A stretch of DNA of 64,000 nucleotides from Rhizobium sp. TH2 (GTDB lineage Bacteria; Pseudomonadota; Alphaproteobacteria; Rhizobiales; Rhizobiaceae), in NCBI RefSeq assembly GCF_024707525.1, contig NZ_CP062231.1, positions 3,968,001 to 4,032,000 on the forward strand. Reading direction: 5' to 3'. The position numbers and the translations under genes are program-made. The notes below the pieces were generated by a model. It ran no database searches. It was not told the origin of the DNA and saw only the letters and a list, made by a program, of their open reading frames with translations. Positions 1-8,906 of the stretch are shown piece after piece. Within the stretch, counting starts at the first letter, position 1. Each line of letters begins with the position of its first letter.

Positions 1-167
1 ATGAGATCGGGCGTGATGCGGTCGGCGATCGAAAGAGCCGAGGCGCCAGACGTGGCGATCAGCACCGAATATCCGGATTCCTCCAGCGCCTCGGTGAGGA
101 AGCTCAGCGATTCCGGGCTGTCATCGACCAGAAGCACGATGTCGCGCGGGCTTTCCACGGCATTCAT
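1..167 (-). CDS. response regulator, receiver domain (partial, cut by window start)
   Basis: The start of a gene whose remainder lies outside the window. Its ATG (165-167) overlaps the TGA of the upstream kinase by ATGA, so the two are translationally coupled. The 55 visible residues show a receiver-domain opening: a hydrophobic strand IVLLVDD with the acidic pair at residues 15-16, then helix 1 and a second strand (VLIATSG). The phospho-acceptor Asp would lie just past the edge, so the output domain cannot be seen. It is the likely phosphorylation target of the hybrid kinase at 164-3619. Kinases of this layout are often paired with LuxR-type regulators, but that is inference. Confidence 0.85.
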   Translation of the reverse strand, partial: MNAVESPRDIVLLVDDSPESLSFLTEALEESGYSVLIATSGASALSIADRITPDL

Positions 168-3100
168 GGCCCCGCCTCCTCGCGTTCGAGCTTGCGGAGA
201 TCGGCGAGATAGGCATCGATGTTGAAGGCCTTGATATGTGCGGTCATGACCTCCGCGAAATGCCGGTTATCGCCATGCTTTGCAAGGTCATTCAGCTTTG
301 CCTCGATGCCGCGGACATAACCGATCTCGCCGAGCCGGATGAGTTCCTGCACATGGTCGGGTCCCGGGCTGCGGAAAGTCGGCTCGTGATGTCCGTTGAT
401 CACGGCCACGGGAATCGTGGCGTAAACCCATTCGAGCCCCATCCAGGTCGCGAGCTTGTCGTGCAACTGGCGGAAATCCACCGGCTTGGCGAGCGTATCG
501 CTATGGTCGCTGCCGGGCAGCGTGCCCGCCGCCCCATCGCCGATATTGGCCGACAACATGATGACCGGCGCGCCGAACCCACCTGCTCGCAGCCTCGCCG
601 CGAGTTCCCAGCCGTTCATACCGGGCATGGAAATGTCGACGAGGAAGATATCCGGCCGGGCGGCCTCGATCAGCATCAGGCAATCCGGACCCGAGATCGC
701 GGTCAGCACGACAAAATCGAGCGGCACCAGCGCCTCGCGCATCAGCTCGCGATGTTCCTCATTGTCGTCAACGACCATGATCGTCCGGCGCGGCCCGGTA
801 TAGGTGAGAATCTTGCGATCGGGCGCCGGCGCGCTCGGTTTGTTGAGACCATAGAGCATCAGCCGCACCTTGAATTTCGTGCCGTGGCCATGTTCGCTTT
901 CGACTGTGATCTCGCCGCCAAGCGTCTGAGTGAGCAGCCTCGTGATTGTCAGCCCAAGCCCGAGGCCGGGCGCGAGCTTGGCCTGATCACCAGTACCGCG
1001 CTGGAACGGCTCGAAAATCACCGGCAGGTCGCTCTCCGAAATGCCTGGGCCGGTATCGGCAACGGTCAGCGTGGCGACCTGTCCGCGATAGGCGAGATCG
1101 AGCGACACCGAACCGTCGCTGGTATATTTGACGGCATTGGAGAGCAGGTTGACGAGGATCTGCCTGAGCCGCTTTTCGTCGGTTCGCACATATTGCGGCA
1201 GCTTGTCGTCGATCGTCATGTTGAAGACCAGGCCTTTGGCCTCGGCCTGCGGCCGCATCATGCCGGTGACCTGATCGAGGAAATCGCGAATGTTGATCTC
1301 GTTGGAATAGACCTGCAGCCGGCCGGCCTCGATCTTGGAAATGTCGAGCAGGCCATCGATGAGGCCCGAGAGGTGATCGGCGCTGCGCTTGATCACCTTG
1401 ATCGCCGAACGCTTGGCATCGGGAATCGACTCGTCGCGTTCGAGAAGCTGGGCATAGCCGAGCACGGCATTGAGCGGCGTGCGGAGCTCATGCGTGAGGC
1501 CGACGACATAGCGGCTCTTGGCGCGGTTGGCGGATTCGGCGGTCTCCTTGGCATATTGGAGCGCCGCGTCTGTCTTCTTGTGGGCGGCGATTTCCTTGAG
1601 CAGCAGCGTGTTCTGGCGCGAGGATTCCTCCTCCGCCACCACCCGGCTGTCATGCGCGAGCACAAAGAACCATGTGGCGATGCCGGTCAGGATCGCGAAG
1701 ACCAGGAAGACGATCCACACCGTCGCATTGACCACGCCCGACGCCTCGGGCAGCACGCTGCCTGCGCGCTCGGCAATGATCCAAAGCACGGCGCCGATCA
1801 ACGTCAGCGCCAGGATCGTGGTCATCGAGTAGCGGCCAAGGCGCGTTCCGAGCTTCTCGACAACTGAATCGGGTAAAATGGCGCGTGCCACTTCAGTAGC
1901 CTGGTATTGCAGCCGGGCCTTGGGCTTACAGAGGTCGTGGCAACGGCTGTCGAGCGAGCAGCAGAGCGAACAGATCGGGGCGGCATAGGCCGGGCACCAC
2001 GCCATGTCCTCCGGCTCGAACGGATGCTCGCAGATCGAGCAGGTGATCGTGGCAAGGTTCTTCCACTGGTGGCGCGGCTTGCGGGCCAGATAGTATTTGC
2101 CCTTCGTCGCCCAGGCGATTGCCGGCACCGAGATGAACGCCACGACAGGCGTGATGTAGATGGCGAGCGAGCCGACATAGGCGCCGAACAGGCCAAAATG
2201 CGCGGCCAGCGCGATAGCCACCGTGATGGTCATGCTGCCTACGCCCACCGGATTGATGTCGTAGAGATGTGCCCGCTTGAACTCGATTCCGGGCGGAGAC
2301 AGGCCCAGTGGCTTGTTGATGAAGAGATCGGCCGAAATCGAGCAGAGCCAGGCCGCCGAGATGATCGAGAAGACACCGAGCGTTTCCTCGAGCAGTTTGT
2401 AGATGCCGAGTTCCATCAAGAGCAGCGCGATGGCGACATTGAAGAACAGCCAGACCACGCGGCCGGGATGACTATGCGTCAGCCGCGAGAAGAAATTCGA
2501 CCAGGCGAGTGAGCCGGCATAAGCGTTCATCACATTGATCTTGAGCTGCGAGACCACGACGAAGGCCGCTGTCAGGATCAGGGCAAGCGTGTGGTTCGGC
2601 ACCATGTAGCCGAAGGCGGTGACATACATATGCGCCGGATCGGCCGCTTGGCTGGCGGGAATGCCCGAACTCAGCGCCAGCACGACGAGAAACGAGCCCG
2701 CAAGAAGCTTCGGCGCGCCCACGACGACCCAGCCGGGTCCTGCCAGGAACCGCATGACCCGCTGGACGATCGATGGCGGCTTGTGATCCGCCGGCAGGAA
2801 GCGGAGGAAGTCGACCTGTTCGCCGATCTGCGCCATCAGCGACAGTATGACCGCCGACGCCGCCCCGAACATCGCAAGATCGAACGGCGCGATGGTGCCG
2901 ATCTCCCCCGATTCATGCCCCCTGCCCGCAAAACCCAGCCAGATATCGAACTTCTGCCAGTCCGACATGGCGATGAAGATAAAGGGCAGGATATTGAGCA
3001 CGATCCACACCGGCTGGGTGAGCAGTTGGAACCGCGAGATCATCCGCACGCCGTGGGTGACCAGTGGGATCACCGCGAGCGCCGAGATGATGTAGCCGAG

Positions 3101-3619
3101 CCAGAGCGGGATGCCGAAGACGAGCTCCAGCGCGCCCGTCATAATCGAGGCTTCGATGGCAAACAGGATGAAGGTGAAGCTGGCATAGATCAGCGACGTG
3201 ACCGTCGAGCCGATATAACCGAAGCCCGCGCCGCGCGTCAGCAGGTCGATATCGACACCGTGCCGGATCGCATACCGGCTGATCGGGATGCCGATCAGCA
3301 GCAACAGAACCGATGCTACGATGATCGCGAAGATCGCATTGGTCGTGCCGTAGGACAGCGTGATGGCACCGCCCACGGCTTCCAGCGCCAGGAAGGAGAT
3401 CGCACCAATGGCAGTCTGGGAAATCCGCGACGGCGAATATTGCCGGGCGCTCTTGGCGGTGAAACGCAGCGCGTAATCCTCAAGGGTCTGATTGGCGACC
3501 CAGCGGTTATAGTCGCGGCGAACGGGAATGATACGTTGGCGCGCCGTCTGATGCGTCGTCCGCACGGCATCATTGCCTATTTCTGAGGCAGATTTCAGAT
3601 TTGCGGAATTTTCGTTCAT
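164..3619 (-). CDS. NCS1-family permease / sensor histidine kinase / receiver fusion
   Basis: An 1151-residue membrane sensor. Residues about 60-505 are a multi-spanning domain resembling NCS1 (purine, cytosine, hydantoin, allantoin) permeases. Next comes a cysteine-rich patch (CSIC at 527 to about 566, nine Cys) that could bind metal, then two membrane helices (about 600-660) and a short coiled linker. The kinase core follows: HisKA with phospho-His H710 (THELRTPLN), N box LLSNAVKY, DTGPGI and GLGLGL ATP-lid motifs. A receiver domain has phospho-Asp D995 (LVDISMPG) and conserved Lys in AKPVD. The last 90 residues are unassigned. It probably senses transport or binding of a nitrogenous base or urea-like compound and relays phosphate to the coupled regulator. 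The adjacent urea locus suggests a nitrogen role. That ligand is inferred, not shown. Confidence 0.9.
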   Translation of the reverse strand: MNENSANLKSASEIGNDAVRTTHQTARQRIIPVRRDYNRWVANQTLEDYALRFTAKSARQYSPSRISQTAIGAISFLALEAVGGAITLSYGTTNAIFAIIVASVLLLLIGIPISRYAIRHGVDIDLLTRGAGFGYIGSTVTSLIYASFTFILFAIEASIMTGALELVFGIPLWLGYIISALAVIPLVTHGVRMISRFQLLTQPVWIVLNILPFIFIAMSDWQKFDIWLGFAGRGHESGEIGTIAPFDLAMFGAASAVILSLMAQIGEQVDFLRFLPADHKPPSIVQRVMRFLAGPGWVVVGAPKLLAGSFLVVLALSSGIPASQAADPAHMYVTAFGYMVPNHTLALILTAAFVVVSQLKINVMNAYAGSLAWSNFFSRLTHSHPGRVVWLFFNVAIALLLMELGIYKLLEETLGVFSIISAAWLCSISADLFINKPLGLSPPGIEFKRAHLYDINPVGVGSMTITVAIALAAHFGLFGAYVGSLAIYITPVVAFISVPAIAWATKGKYYLARKPRHQWKNLATITCSICEHPFEPEDMAWCPAYAAPICSLCCSLDSRCHDLCKPKARLQYQATEVARAILPDSVVEKLGTRLGRYSMTTILALTLIGAVLWIIAERAGSVLPEASGVVNATVWIVFLVFAILTGIATWFFVLAHDSRVVAEEESSRQNTLLLKEIAAHKKTDAALQYAKETAESANRAKSRYVVGLTHELRTPLNAVLGYAQLLERDESIPDAKRSAIKVIKRSADHLSGLIDGLLDISKIEAGRLQVYSNEINIRDFLDQVTGMMRPQAEAKGLVFNMTIDDKLPQYVRTDEKRLRQILVNLLSNAVKYTSDGSVSLDLAYRGQVATLTVADTGPGISESDLPVIFEPFQRGTGDQAKLAPGLGLGLTITRLLTQTLGGEITVESEHGHGTKFKVRLMLYGLNKPSAPAPDRKILTYTGPRRTIMVVDDNEEHRELMREALVPLDFVVLTAISGPDCLMLIEAARPDIFLVDISMPGMNGWELAARLRAGGFGAPVIMLSANIGDGAAGTLPGSDHSDTLAKPVDFRQLHDKLATWMGLEWVYATIPVAVINGHHEPTFRSPGPDHVQELIRLGEIGYVRGIEAKLNDLAKHGDNRHFAEVMTAHIKAFNIDAYLADLRKLEREEAGP

Positions 3620-3678
3620 TTCTTATCAAAAGCACGATGTGACGCGAGCCGCAAGAGGCACCAAGCCCAATCCGATGG

Positions 3679-3740
3679 TTAGGCAATTACCTAATTGATG
3701 TTGACACGGCATCCCGGATACCTTACTAAGGCATATGCCT
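3679..3740 (+). promoter_or_regulatory. promoter with two palindromes, probable ArsR operator; possibly leaderless
   Basis: TTAGG-6nt-CCTAA lies at 3679-3694 and the perfect palindrome AGGCATATGCCT at 3729-3740. Both share the half site TTAGGCA/TGCCTAA. Between them is a near-consensus promoter: TTGACA at 3701-3706, 17-bp spacer, TACTAA at 3724-3729. Transcription would begin near 3735, exactly at the ATG of the ArsR gene, and no usable Shine-Dalgarno precedes that ATG. The flanking palindromes fit autorepression by the ArsR dimer. Confidence 0.6.
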
Positions 3741-4085
3741 AATCATGATCCGCATATCGTCCAGATGTTCAGCGCGCTCGGTGACCAGACCCGGCTTGGT
3801 GTGATCTCCCGTCTAGCGACCGGACCGGCAAGCGTTGGCGAGATGGCGGGGGATGCGCGTATGGCGCTTCCCTCCTTCATGCAGCATCTCGGCATCCTGG
3901 AAGCCTGCGGCCTGATCAAGTCGGAAAAGGTGGGCCGTATTCGTATCTGCCGGCTGGAACCGGACGCACTGTCGCGCGCGCGAGACTGGATCGAACAGCA
4001 GCGCGCAGTCTGGGTCAACAAGCTGGATTCGCTCGATGATTATCTCGCCGAAAAGATGGACGAAGAGGAAGGAACGAGAAAATGA
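3735..4085 (+). CDS. ArsR-family transcriptional regulator
   Basis: A 116-residue winged-helix repressor. LGDQTRLGVISRLATGPASVGEMA and the following recognition helix (PSFMQHLGILEACGLIKSEKVG) give the ArsR/SmtB fold, and the wing ends in RICRLEPDAL. No metal-binding ELCV-type Cys motif is present, so it belongs to the non-metal subgroup that is usually paired with an AHSA1/SRPBCC protein, as here (ATGA overlap with the next gene). An alternative in-frame ATG at 3765 would give 106 residues starting MFSALGDQTR. Neither start has a good ribosome site. The palindromes around the first ATG suggest autoregulation. Confidence 0.9.
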   Translation: MPNHDPHIVQMFSALGDQTRLGVISRLATGPASVGEMAGDARMALPSFMQHLGILEACGLIKSEKVGRIRICRLEPDALSRARDWIEQQRAVWVNKLDSLDDYLAEKMDEEEGTRK

Positions 4086-4534
4086 CCATCACCGCCCATG
4101 ACACGATCGTCTTCGAACGCTGTTTCGTCGCACCGCTTCCAATGCTCTACAAGGCTTTCATGGATCCGGTCGCCCGCTGCCGCTGGGGAGCGCCCTCCCC
4201 CACTGCCGTCATCATCTACGATCAGGAGGATTTTCGTGTCGGCGGGCGTGATCTGTCACGCTGTGGCTCGAAGGACGATCCACGCTTCCATGTAGAGGCG
4301 ACCTATCTCGATATCGTTCCCGAAAGCCGCATCGTCTATTCGGAGGCCGTCACGGAAGGTGGCAAACGGCTTTCGGCCGCGCTTCATACCATCGAGATGA
4401 AATCGACAGATGGCCAATCGTCGCTCAGGATCACGGTGCAGATCGCTGCCTTCGACGGCGCTGCCATGGCCGACGGCGTGCGCCACGGCTTCCGCGCGGC
4501 GCTCGACAATCTCACACGGGAGCTGGCGGGGTAG
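4082..4534 (+). CDS. SRPBCC/AHSA1 domain protein
   Basis: A 150-residue START-like fold protein of the AHSA1 (Hsp90 ATPase activator-like) family. It opens with the usual beta strand and the motif RCFVAPLPMLYKAFMDPVARCRWGAP, followed by the DFRVGG turn. It contains the late WxD/GxRxxLDxLxxEL-type helix (GVRHGFRAALDNLTRELAG). Such proteins form a hydrophobic cavity for a small ligand. The ligand is unknown. It starts inside the stop of the ArsR gene, so the two are made together. ArsR-AHSA1 pairs are common in alphaproteobacteria. Confidence 0.88.
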   Translation: MTITAHDTIVFERCFVAPLPMLYKAFMDPVARCRWGAPSPTAVIIYDQEDFRVGGRDLSRCGSKDDPRFHVEATYLDIVPESRIVYSEAVTEGGKRLSAALHTIEMKSTDGQSSLRITVQIAAFDGAAMADGVRHGFRAALDNLTRELAG

Positions 4535-4672
4535 ATCTTCCCCATTTCCCCCTCTCCGGTACGTTAAATGACGTATATCGCGGTGCACAATTCGGACGGA
4601 TAGTTCCCTCAAGACGGCGGATGTTAAGCACGCGTTAATCCGCTGCTCGATGCTCAACAGAGGGGAAATCCA

Positions 4673-5962
4673 ATGAAAATCAAGAACCTGATGACAGGTG
4701 CGATACTGGCTGGCATGCTTTCCGCAACCATGTTCCAGAGCGCATACGCCGCTGAAGACACGATCAAGATCGGCATCCTGCATTCGCTGTCGGGCACGAT
4801 GGCGATTTCCGAGACCACGCTGAAAGACGCTATGCTGATGCTCGTCGAGGAGCAGAACAAGAAGGGTGGCGTTCTCGGCAAGAAAATCGAAGCCGTCGTC
4901 GTCGATCCGGCTTCCGACTGGCCGCTGTTTGCCGAAAAGGCCCGGGACCTGATCGAAAAGGACAAGGTCGCCGCCGTGTTCGGCTGCTGGACCTCGTCGT
5001 CGCGCAAATCGGTCCTGCCGGTGTTCGAAGAGCTCAACTCCATCCTCTTCTACCCCGTCCAATATGAAGGCGAAGAGTCTTCGCGCAACATCTTCTACAC
5101 AGGTGCCGCCCCCAACCAGCAGGCGATCCCGGCCGTCGATTACCTGATGGCAACGGAAGGCGTTGAGCGCTGGGTTCTCGCTGGCACCGACTACGTCTAT
5201 CCGCAGACGACCAACAAGATCCTCAAGGCCTATCTCGAAGCCAAGGGCGTGAAGCCCGAGGACATCATGGTCAACTACACGCCGTTCGGTCATTCGGATT
5301 GGCAGACCATCGTCTCCGACATCAAGAAGTTCGGCTCGTCGGGCAAGAAGACCGCCGTGGTTTCCACCATCAATGGTGACGCCAACGTTCCGTTCTACAA
5401 GGAACTCGGCAACCAGGGCATCAAGGCTGAAGACATTCCGGTCGTCGCCTTCTCGGTCGGTGAAGAAGAACTGGCCGGTCTCGACACCGCGCCGCTCGTC
5501 GGCCACCTGGCTGCCTGGAACTACTTCCAGTCCGTCGATGCGCCGGTGAATGCCGAGTTCATCAAGACCTGGAAAGCCTATACCAAGAACGACAAGCGCG
5601 TGACCAACGACCCGATGGAAGCCGCCTATATCGGCTTCAACGCCTGGGTTAAGGCTGTCGAGGCGGCCGGCACCACCGACACCGATCCGGTCCTCGATGC
5701 CATCATCGGCGTCTCGGTTCCGAACCTCTCGGGCGGCACCTCGACCGTCATGCCGAACCACCACATCACCAAGCCGGTGCTGATCGGTGAAATTCAGGCT
5801 GACGGCCAGTTCGAAATCGTCCAGCAGACCCCGGCCGTCGTCGGCGACGAATGGTCCGATTACCTGGCCGACTCCAAGGACCTGATCTCCGATTGGCGCA
5901 AGCCCATGGCCTGCGGCAACTTCAACGTCGCCACCGGCAAATGCGGCGGCAAGGGCTCCTGA
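4673..5962 (+). CDS. urtA: urea ABC transporter, periplasmic urea-binding protein
   Basis: A 429-residue Leu/Ile/Val-type binding protein of the UrtA/AmiC-FmdD family. An N-terminal signal peptide (about residues 1-26, ending SAYA) directs export. The mature part opens with IKIGILHSLSGTMAISE and has VVDPASDWPLFAEKA, GCWTSSSRKSVLPV and LFYPVQYEGEE, which are characteristic of UrtA. A strong ribosome site (AGAGGGGAAA) precedes the ATG. It captures urea in the periplasm for UrtBCDE. A hairpin follows the gene (5991-6023), so it is probably expressed above the rest of the operon. The 138 bp upstream of the ATG hold the promoter; I could not recognise a -24/-12 sigma-54 site in it. Confidence 0.96.
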   Translation: MKIKNLMTGAILAGMLSATMFQSAYAAEDTIKIGILHSLSGTMAISETTLKDAMLMLVEEQNKKGGVLGKKIEAVVVDPASDWPLFAEKARDLIEKDKVAAVFGCWTSSSRKSVLPVFEELNSILFYPVQYEGEESSRNIFYTGAAPNQQAIPAVDYLMATEGVERWVLAGTDYVYPQTTNKILKAYLEAKGVKPEDIMVNYTPFGHSDWQTIVSDIKKFGSSGKKTAVVSTINGDANVPFYKELGNQGIKAEDIPVVAFSVGEEELAGLDTAPLVGHLAAWNYFQSVDAPVNAEFIKTWKAYTKNDKRVTNDPMEAAYIGFNAWVKAVEAAGTTDTDPVLDAIIGVSVPNLSGGTSTVMPNHHITKPVLIGEIQADGQFEIVQQTPAVVGDEWSDYLADSKDLISDWRKPMACGNFNVATGKCGGKGS

Positions 5963-5990
5963 TCATCCTTCACCCCAGGGATGAAATCCG

Positions 5991-6023
5991 GAGCGGGCAG
6001 TGACGAACTGCCCGCTCTGTTTT
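5991..6023 (+). terminator. hairpin after urtA (attenuator or partial terminator)
   Basis: A 10-bp perfect stem (GAGCGGGCAG / CTGCCCGCTC) with a 7-nt loop is followed by TGTTTT. It sits 29 bases after the urtA stop and before urtB in the same direction. This is the usual layout for making more binding protein than membrane subunits. Confidence 0.65.
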
Positions 6024-6051
6024 CCGAGATATTCAAGACGGTGGACCTACG

Positions 6052-7734
6052 ATGTCTCGCACGCTCGCAATACACAACCAGCCGGTTTACGGGTGCGATC
6101 CGCGCCGTCATATAGGGTGGCGCTCTCTTCTAGTCGTCCTGCTGGCGCTGTGCCTGTTCACCGTTGTCTTCGGGCGGATCGGCCATGCCGCCGATGACCT
6201 GAAAACCCAGATCGACGAACTGGCGACCATCAAGCTTCCGCAGATGGCGGAAAAGGTCCAAGCGCTCGCCTCGACCGGCGACCCGAAGGTGGTTCCGGTC
6301 CTCGAAGCGCTCGGCGAAGGCGACCTCTATTTCCGCAAGTCCGATAACGTGGTCTTCCTGACCAAGCCCGCCGGCGCCAACTTCACTTTGATCGATCCGC
6401 TCTCCGGCGAGACTATCGGCGAGGAGGCCAAGGGCGCGCTGACCAAGATCCGCGTCAACAACAGCCTGCGCCGTACCATCCGTTCCGCGTTGGGCGGCCT
6501 GACGCTGTTGAGCGATGACCGCAATGTGCGCCTCCAGGCAGCCGATGCCGTCCTGAAATCCCCGAGCGCCGAAAATCTCGGCCTGCTCGAAACCGCCATC
6601 GCCAAGGAAACTGATCCGGCGGTGAAAACCCGCATGGAGACGGCGCGCGCGGTCTCCATACTGACCTCCGATCGCAGCGCCGACGAAAAGCGCGCGGCAA
6701 TCGCGATGATTGGAGAAAAGGTCGGCGGGCGCGACGCGGTCGGCATCCTGATGACGGCGGCCCCCTCGCTCGATCTATCCCTGAAACCCGATCTCGACAC
6801 GGCCATCGCCAGGATCCAGAGCACGCTTGCCTTCTGGGATCTCGGCCAGAATGTCTGGTACGGCATCTCGCTCGGCTCGGTCCTGCTATTGGCCGCAATC
6901 GGGCTCGCCATCACCTTCGGCGTCATGGGCATCATCAACATGGCGCATGGCGAAATGGTCATGCTCGGCGCCTATTCGACCTTCGTGGTGCAGGACATCG
7001 TGCGCGACAATTTCCCCGGCCTCTTCGATTGGTCCCTGGCTATCGCCCTGCCCGTCGCCTTCATCGTCACCGGCGCGGTCGGCCTGATCCTCGAACGCGG
7101 CGTCATCCGCTTCCTCTATGGTCGGCCGCTCGAAACGCTGCTCGCCACCTGGGGCATTTCGCTCATCCTGCAACAGCTGATCCGCTCGATTTTCGGCCCG
7201 ACCAACCAGGAAGTCGGCAATCCCAGTTGGATGTCCGGCTCCTTCCCGCTCGGCGGCATGACGATCACCTGGAACCGCATGTGGATCGTGCTGTTCTCGC
7301 TCTCGGTATTCTTCGCGCTGCTGGCGCTGATGAAGCGCTCACCCTTCGGGCTGCAGATGCGTGCCGTGACCCAGAACCGGCGCATGGCCTCGTCCATGGG
7401 CATCCGCACGCCATGGGTCGATGCCTTCACCTTCGCGCTCGGCTCGGGCATAGCCGGCATAGCGGGTGTCGCACTCAGCCAGATCGACAATGTGTCGCCC
7501 AATCTCGGCCAAAGCTACATCATCGACAGCTTCATGGTCGTCGTGTTCGGCGGCGTCGGCAATCTCTGGGGCACGCTGGTCGGCGCGCTGTCGCTCGGCA
7601 TCCTCAACAAGTTCCTCGAACCGACGGTCGGCGCCGTGCTGGGCAAGATCCTCGTCCTCGTCCTCATCATCCTTTTCATCCAGAAGCGGCCGCGCGGTCT
7701 CTTCGCACTCAAGGGAAGGGCGATCGAAGCATGA
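6052..7734 (+). CDS. urtB: urea ABC transporter permease UrtB
   Basis: A 560-residue LivH-like permease. Residues 1-45 contain a membrane or signal segment ending GHAADD. About residues 45-250 form a helical periplasmic domain typical of UrtB (KLPQMAEKVQAL, repeats of helical units). The C-terminal 290 residues hold about eight membrane helices, with GVMGIINMAHGEMVMLGAYS and the loop motif typical of LivH. It pairs with UrtC to form the urea channel. The gene begins 89 bp after urtA and ends in an ATGA overlap with urtC. Confidence 0.95.
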   Translation: MSRTLAIHNQPVYGCDPRRHIGWRSLLVVLLALCLFTVVFGRIGHAADDLKTQIDELATIKLPQMAEKVQALASTGDPKVVPVLEALGEGDLYFRKSDNVVFLTKPAGANFTLIDPLSGETIGEEAKGALTKIRVNNSLRRTIRSALGGLTLLSDDRNVRLQAADAVLKSPSAENLGLLETAIAKETDPAVKTRMETARAVSILTSDRSADEKRAAIAMIGEKVGGRDAVGILMTAAPSLDLSLKPDLDTAIARIQSTLAFWDLGQNVWYGISLGSVLLLAAIGLAITFGVMGIINMAHGEMVMLGAYSTFVVQDIVRDNFPGLFDWSLAIALPVAFIVTGAVGLILERGVIRFLYGRPLETLLATWGISLILQQLIRSIFGPTNQEVGNPSWMSGSFPLGGMTITWNRMWIVLFSLSVFFALLALMKRSPFGLQMRAVTQNRRMASSMGIRTPWVDAFTFALGSGIAGIAGVALSQIDNVSPNLGQSYIIDSFMVVVFGGVGNLWGTLVGALSLGILNKFLEPTVGAVLGKILVLVLIILFIQKRPRGLFALKGRAIEA

Positions 7735-8906
7735 TAACCGGCTTTCTTCTCCGCGCACTCGACCAGAGAATCATCATCGCCATCGCCATCATCCTGGCCG
7801 TTGCCGTGCTGGTGCCCGCCTCCAATCTGATGCTGCCGGTGGACAGCGCGTTCCGCATCCCGACCTATGTCATGAGCCTGATGGGCAAATACCTCACCTA
7901 CGCACTGCTGGCGCTGACGCTGGATCTGGTCTGGGGCTATTGCGGCATCCTCTCGCTCGGCCACGCCGCCTTCTTCTCGCTCGGCGGCTATGCCATGGGC
8001 ATGTACCTGATGCGCCAGATCGGCCCGCGTGGTGTCTATGGCAACCCCATCCTGCCCGATTTCATGGTCTTCCTGAACTGGAAGGAGCTGCCGTGGTTCT
8101 GGCACGGCTTCGACATGTTCTGGTTCGCGGCGCTGATGGTGGTCGTGGTGCCTGGCCTGCTGGCCTTCATCTTCGGCTGGTTTGCCTTCCGCAGCCGCGT
8201 CAACGGCGTCTATCTCTCGATCATCACCCAGGCGATGACCTACGCGCTGCTGCTCGCCTTCTTCCGCAACGACATGGGCTTTGGCGGCAATAACGGCCTG
8301 ACCGATTTCAAGGAAATCCTCGGTTACTCGGTGCAGGCCGATGGCACCCGTGCCTCGCTCTTTGCCGCCACCGCGATCATGCTGGCGGTCTGCCTGCTGA
8401 TCTCCTCGGCGATCGTGCGTTCGAAATATGGCAAGGTGCTGATCGGTGTGCGCGATGCCGAAAGCCGCACGCGCTTCCTCGGCTACCGGGTCGAGAACAT
8501 CAAGCTCTTCACCTTCGTCGTATCGGCCATGATGGCAGGCATCGCCGGCGCGCTTTTCGTCCCGCAGGTCGGCATCATCAATCCGGGCGAATTCGAGCCG
8601 GGAAATTCGATCGAGGTCGTCATCTGGACGGCGGTCGGCGGGCGCGGCACGCTTGTAGGCCCGATCATCGGCGCGGTGCTGGTCAATGCCGGCAAGACCT
8701 TCTTCACCGGCGCCTTCCCCGAGGTCTGGCTGTTCGCGCTGGGCGCCCTCTTCGTGCTGGTCACGCTGTTCCTGCCCAAAGGGATCGTCGGCACCTGGCA
8801 GCAGTACATGGCCCGCCGGAAGGAATATTCTGCCGCCGCTGCCAAGGAAAAATCCCGCGTGGTTGACATGCCTGCCGCCATCGCCGAACCGGGAGCCGCA
8901 GAATGA
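7731..8906 (+). CDS. urtC: urea ABC transporter permease UrtC
   Basis: A 391-residue LivM-like permease. The ATG at 7731 overlaps the urtB stop (ATGA) and is the only start that avoids a long out-of-family N-terminal extension. It has about ten membrane segments; LTLDLVWGYCGILSLGHAAFFSLGGYAMGMYL is the LivM signature and GVRDAESRTRFLGYRVENIKLFTF the cytoplasmic EAA-like loop that contacts the ATPases. It ends with an ATGA overlap to urtD. Confidence 0.95.
   Translation: MITGFLLRALDQRIIIAIAIILAVAVLVPASNLMLPVDSAFRIPTYVMSLMGKYLTYALLALTLDLVWGYCGILSLGHAAFFSLGGYAMGMYLMRQIGPRGVYGNPILPDFMVFLNWKELPWFWHGFDMFWFAALMVVVVPGLLAFIFGWFAFRSRVNGVYLSIITQAMTYALLLAFFRNDMGFGGNNGLTDFKEILGYSVQADGTRASLFAATAIMLAVCLLISSAIVRSKYGKVLIGVRDAESRTRFLGYRVENIKLFTFVVSAMMAGIAGALFVPQVGIINPGEFEPGNSIEVVIWTAVGGRGTLVGPIIGAVLVNAGKTFFTGAFPEVWLFALGALFVLVTLFLPKGIVGTWQQYMARRKEYSAAAAKEKSRVVDMPAAIAEPGAAE

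Noticed and set aside
236-3586. Long open frames on the plus strand opposite the fusion kinase, and similar long frames opposite ureC, the RND pump, eryA and eryB
   Set aside because: They are mirror images of strongly coding genes in GC-rich DNA, have Arg- and His-rich, low-complexity translations without domain motifs, and lack ribosome sites.
4535-4672. A sigma-54 (-24/-12) promoter for urtA, expected for nitrogen genes
   Set aside because: I could not find a GG-N10-GC core with TTGC-type spacing in this stretch, nor ahead of ureD or ureE.
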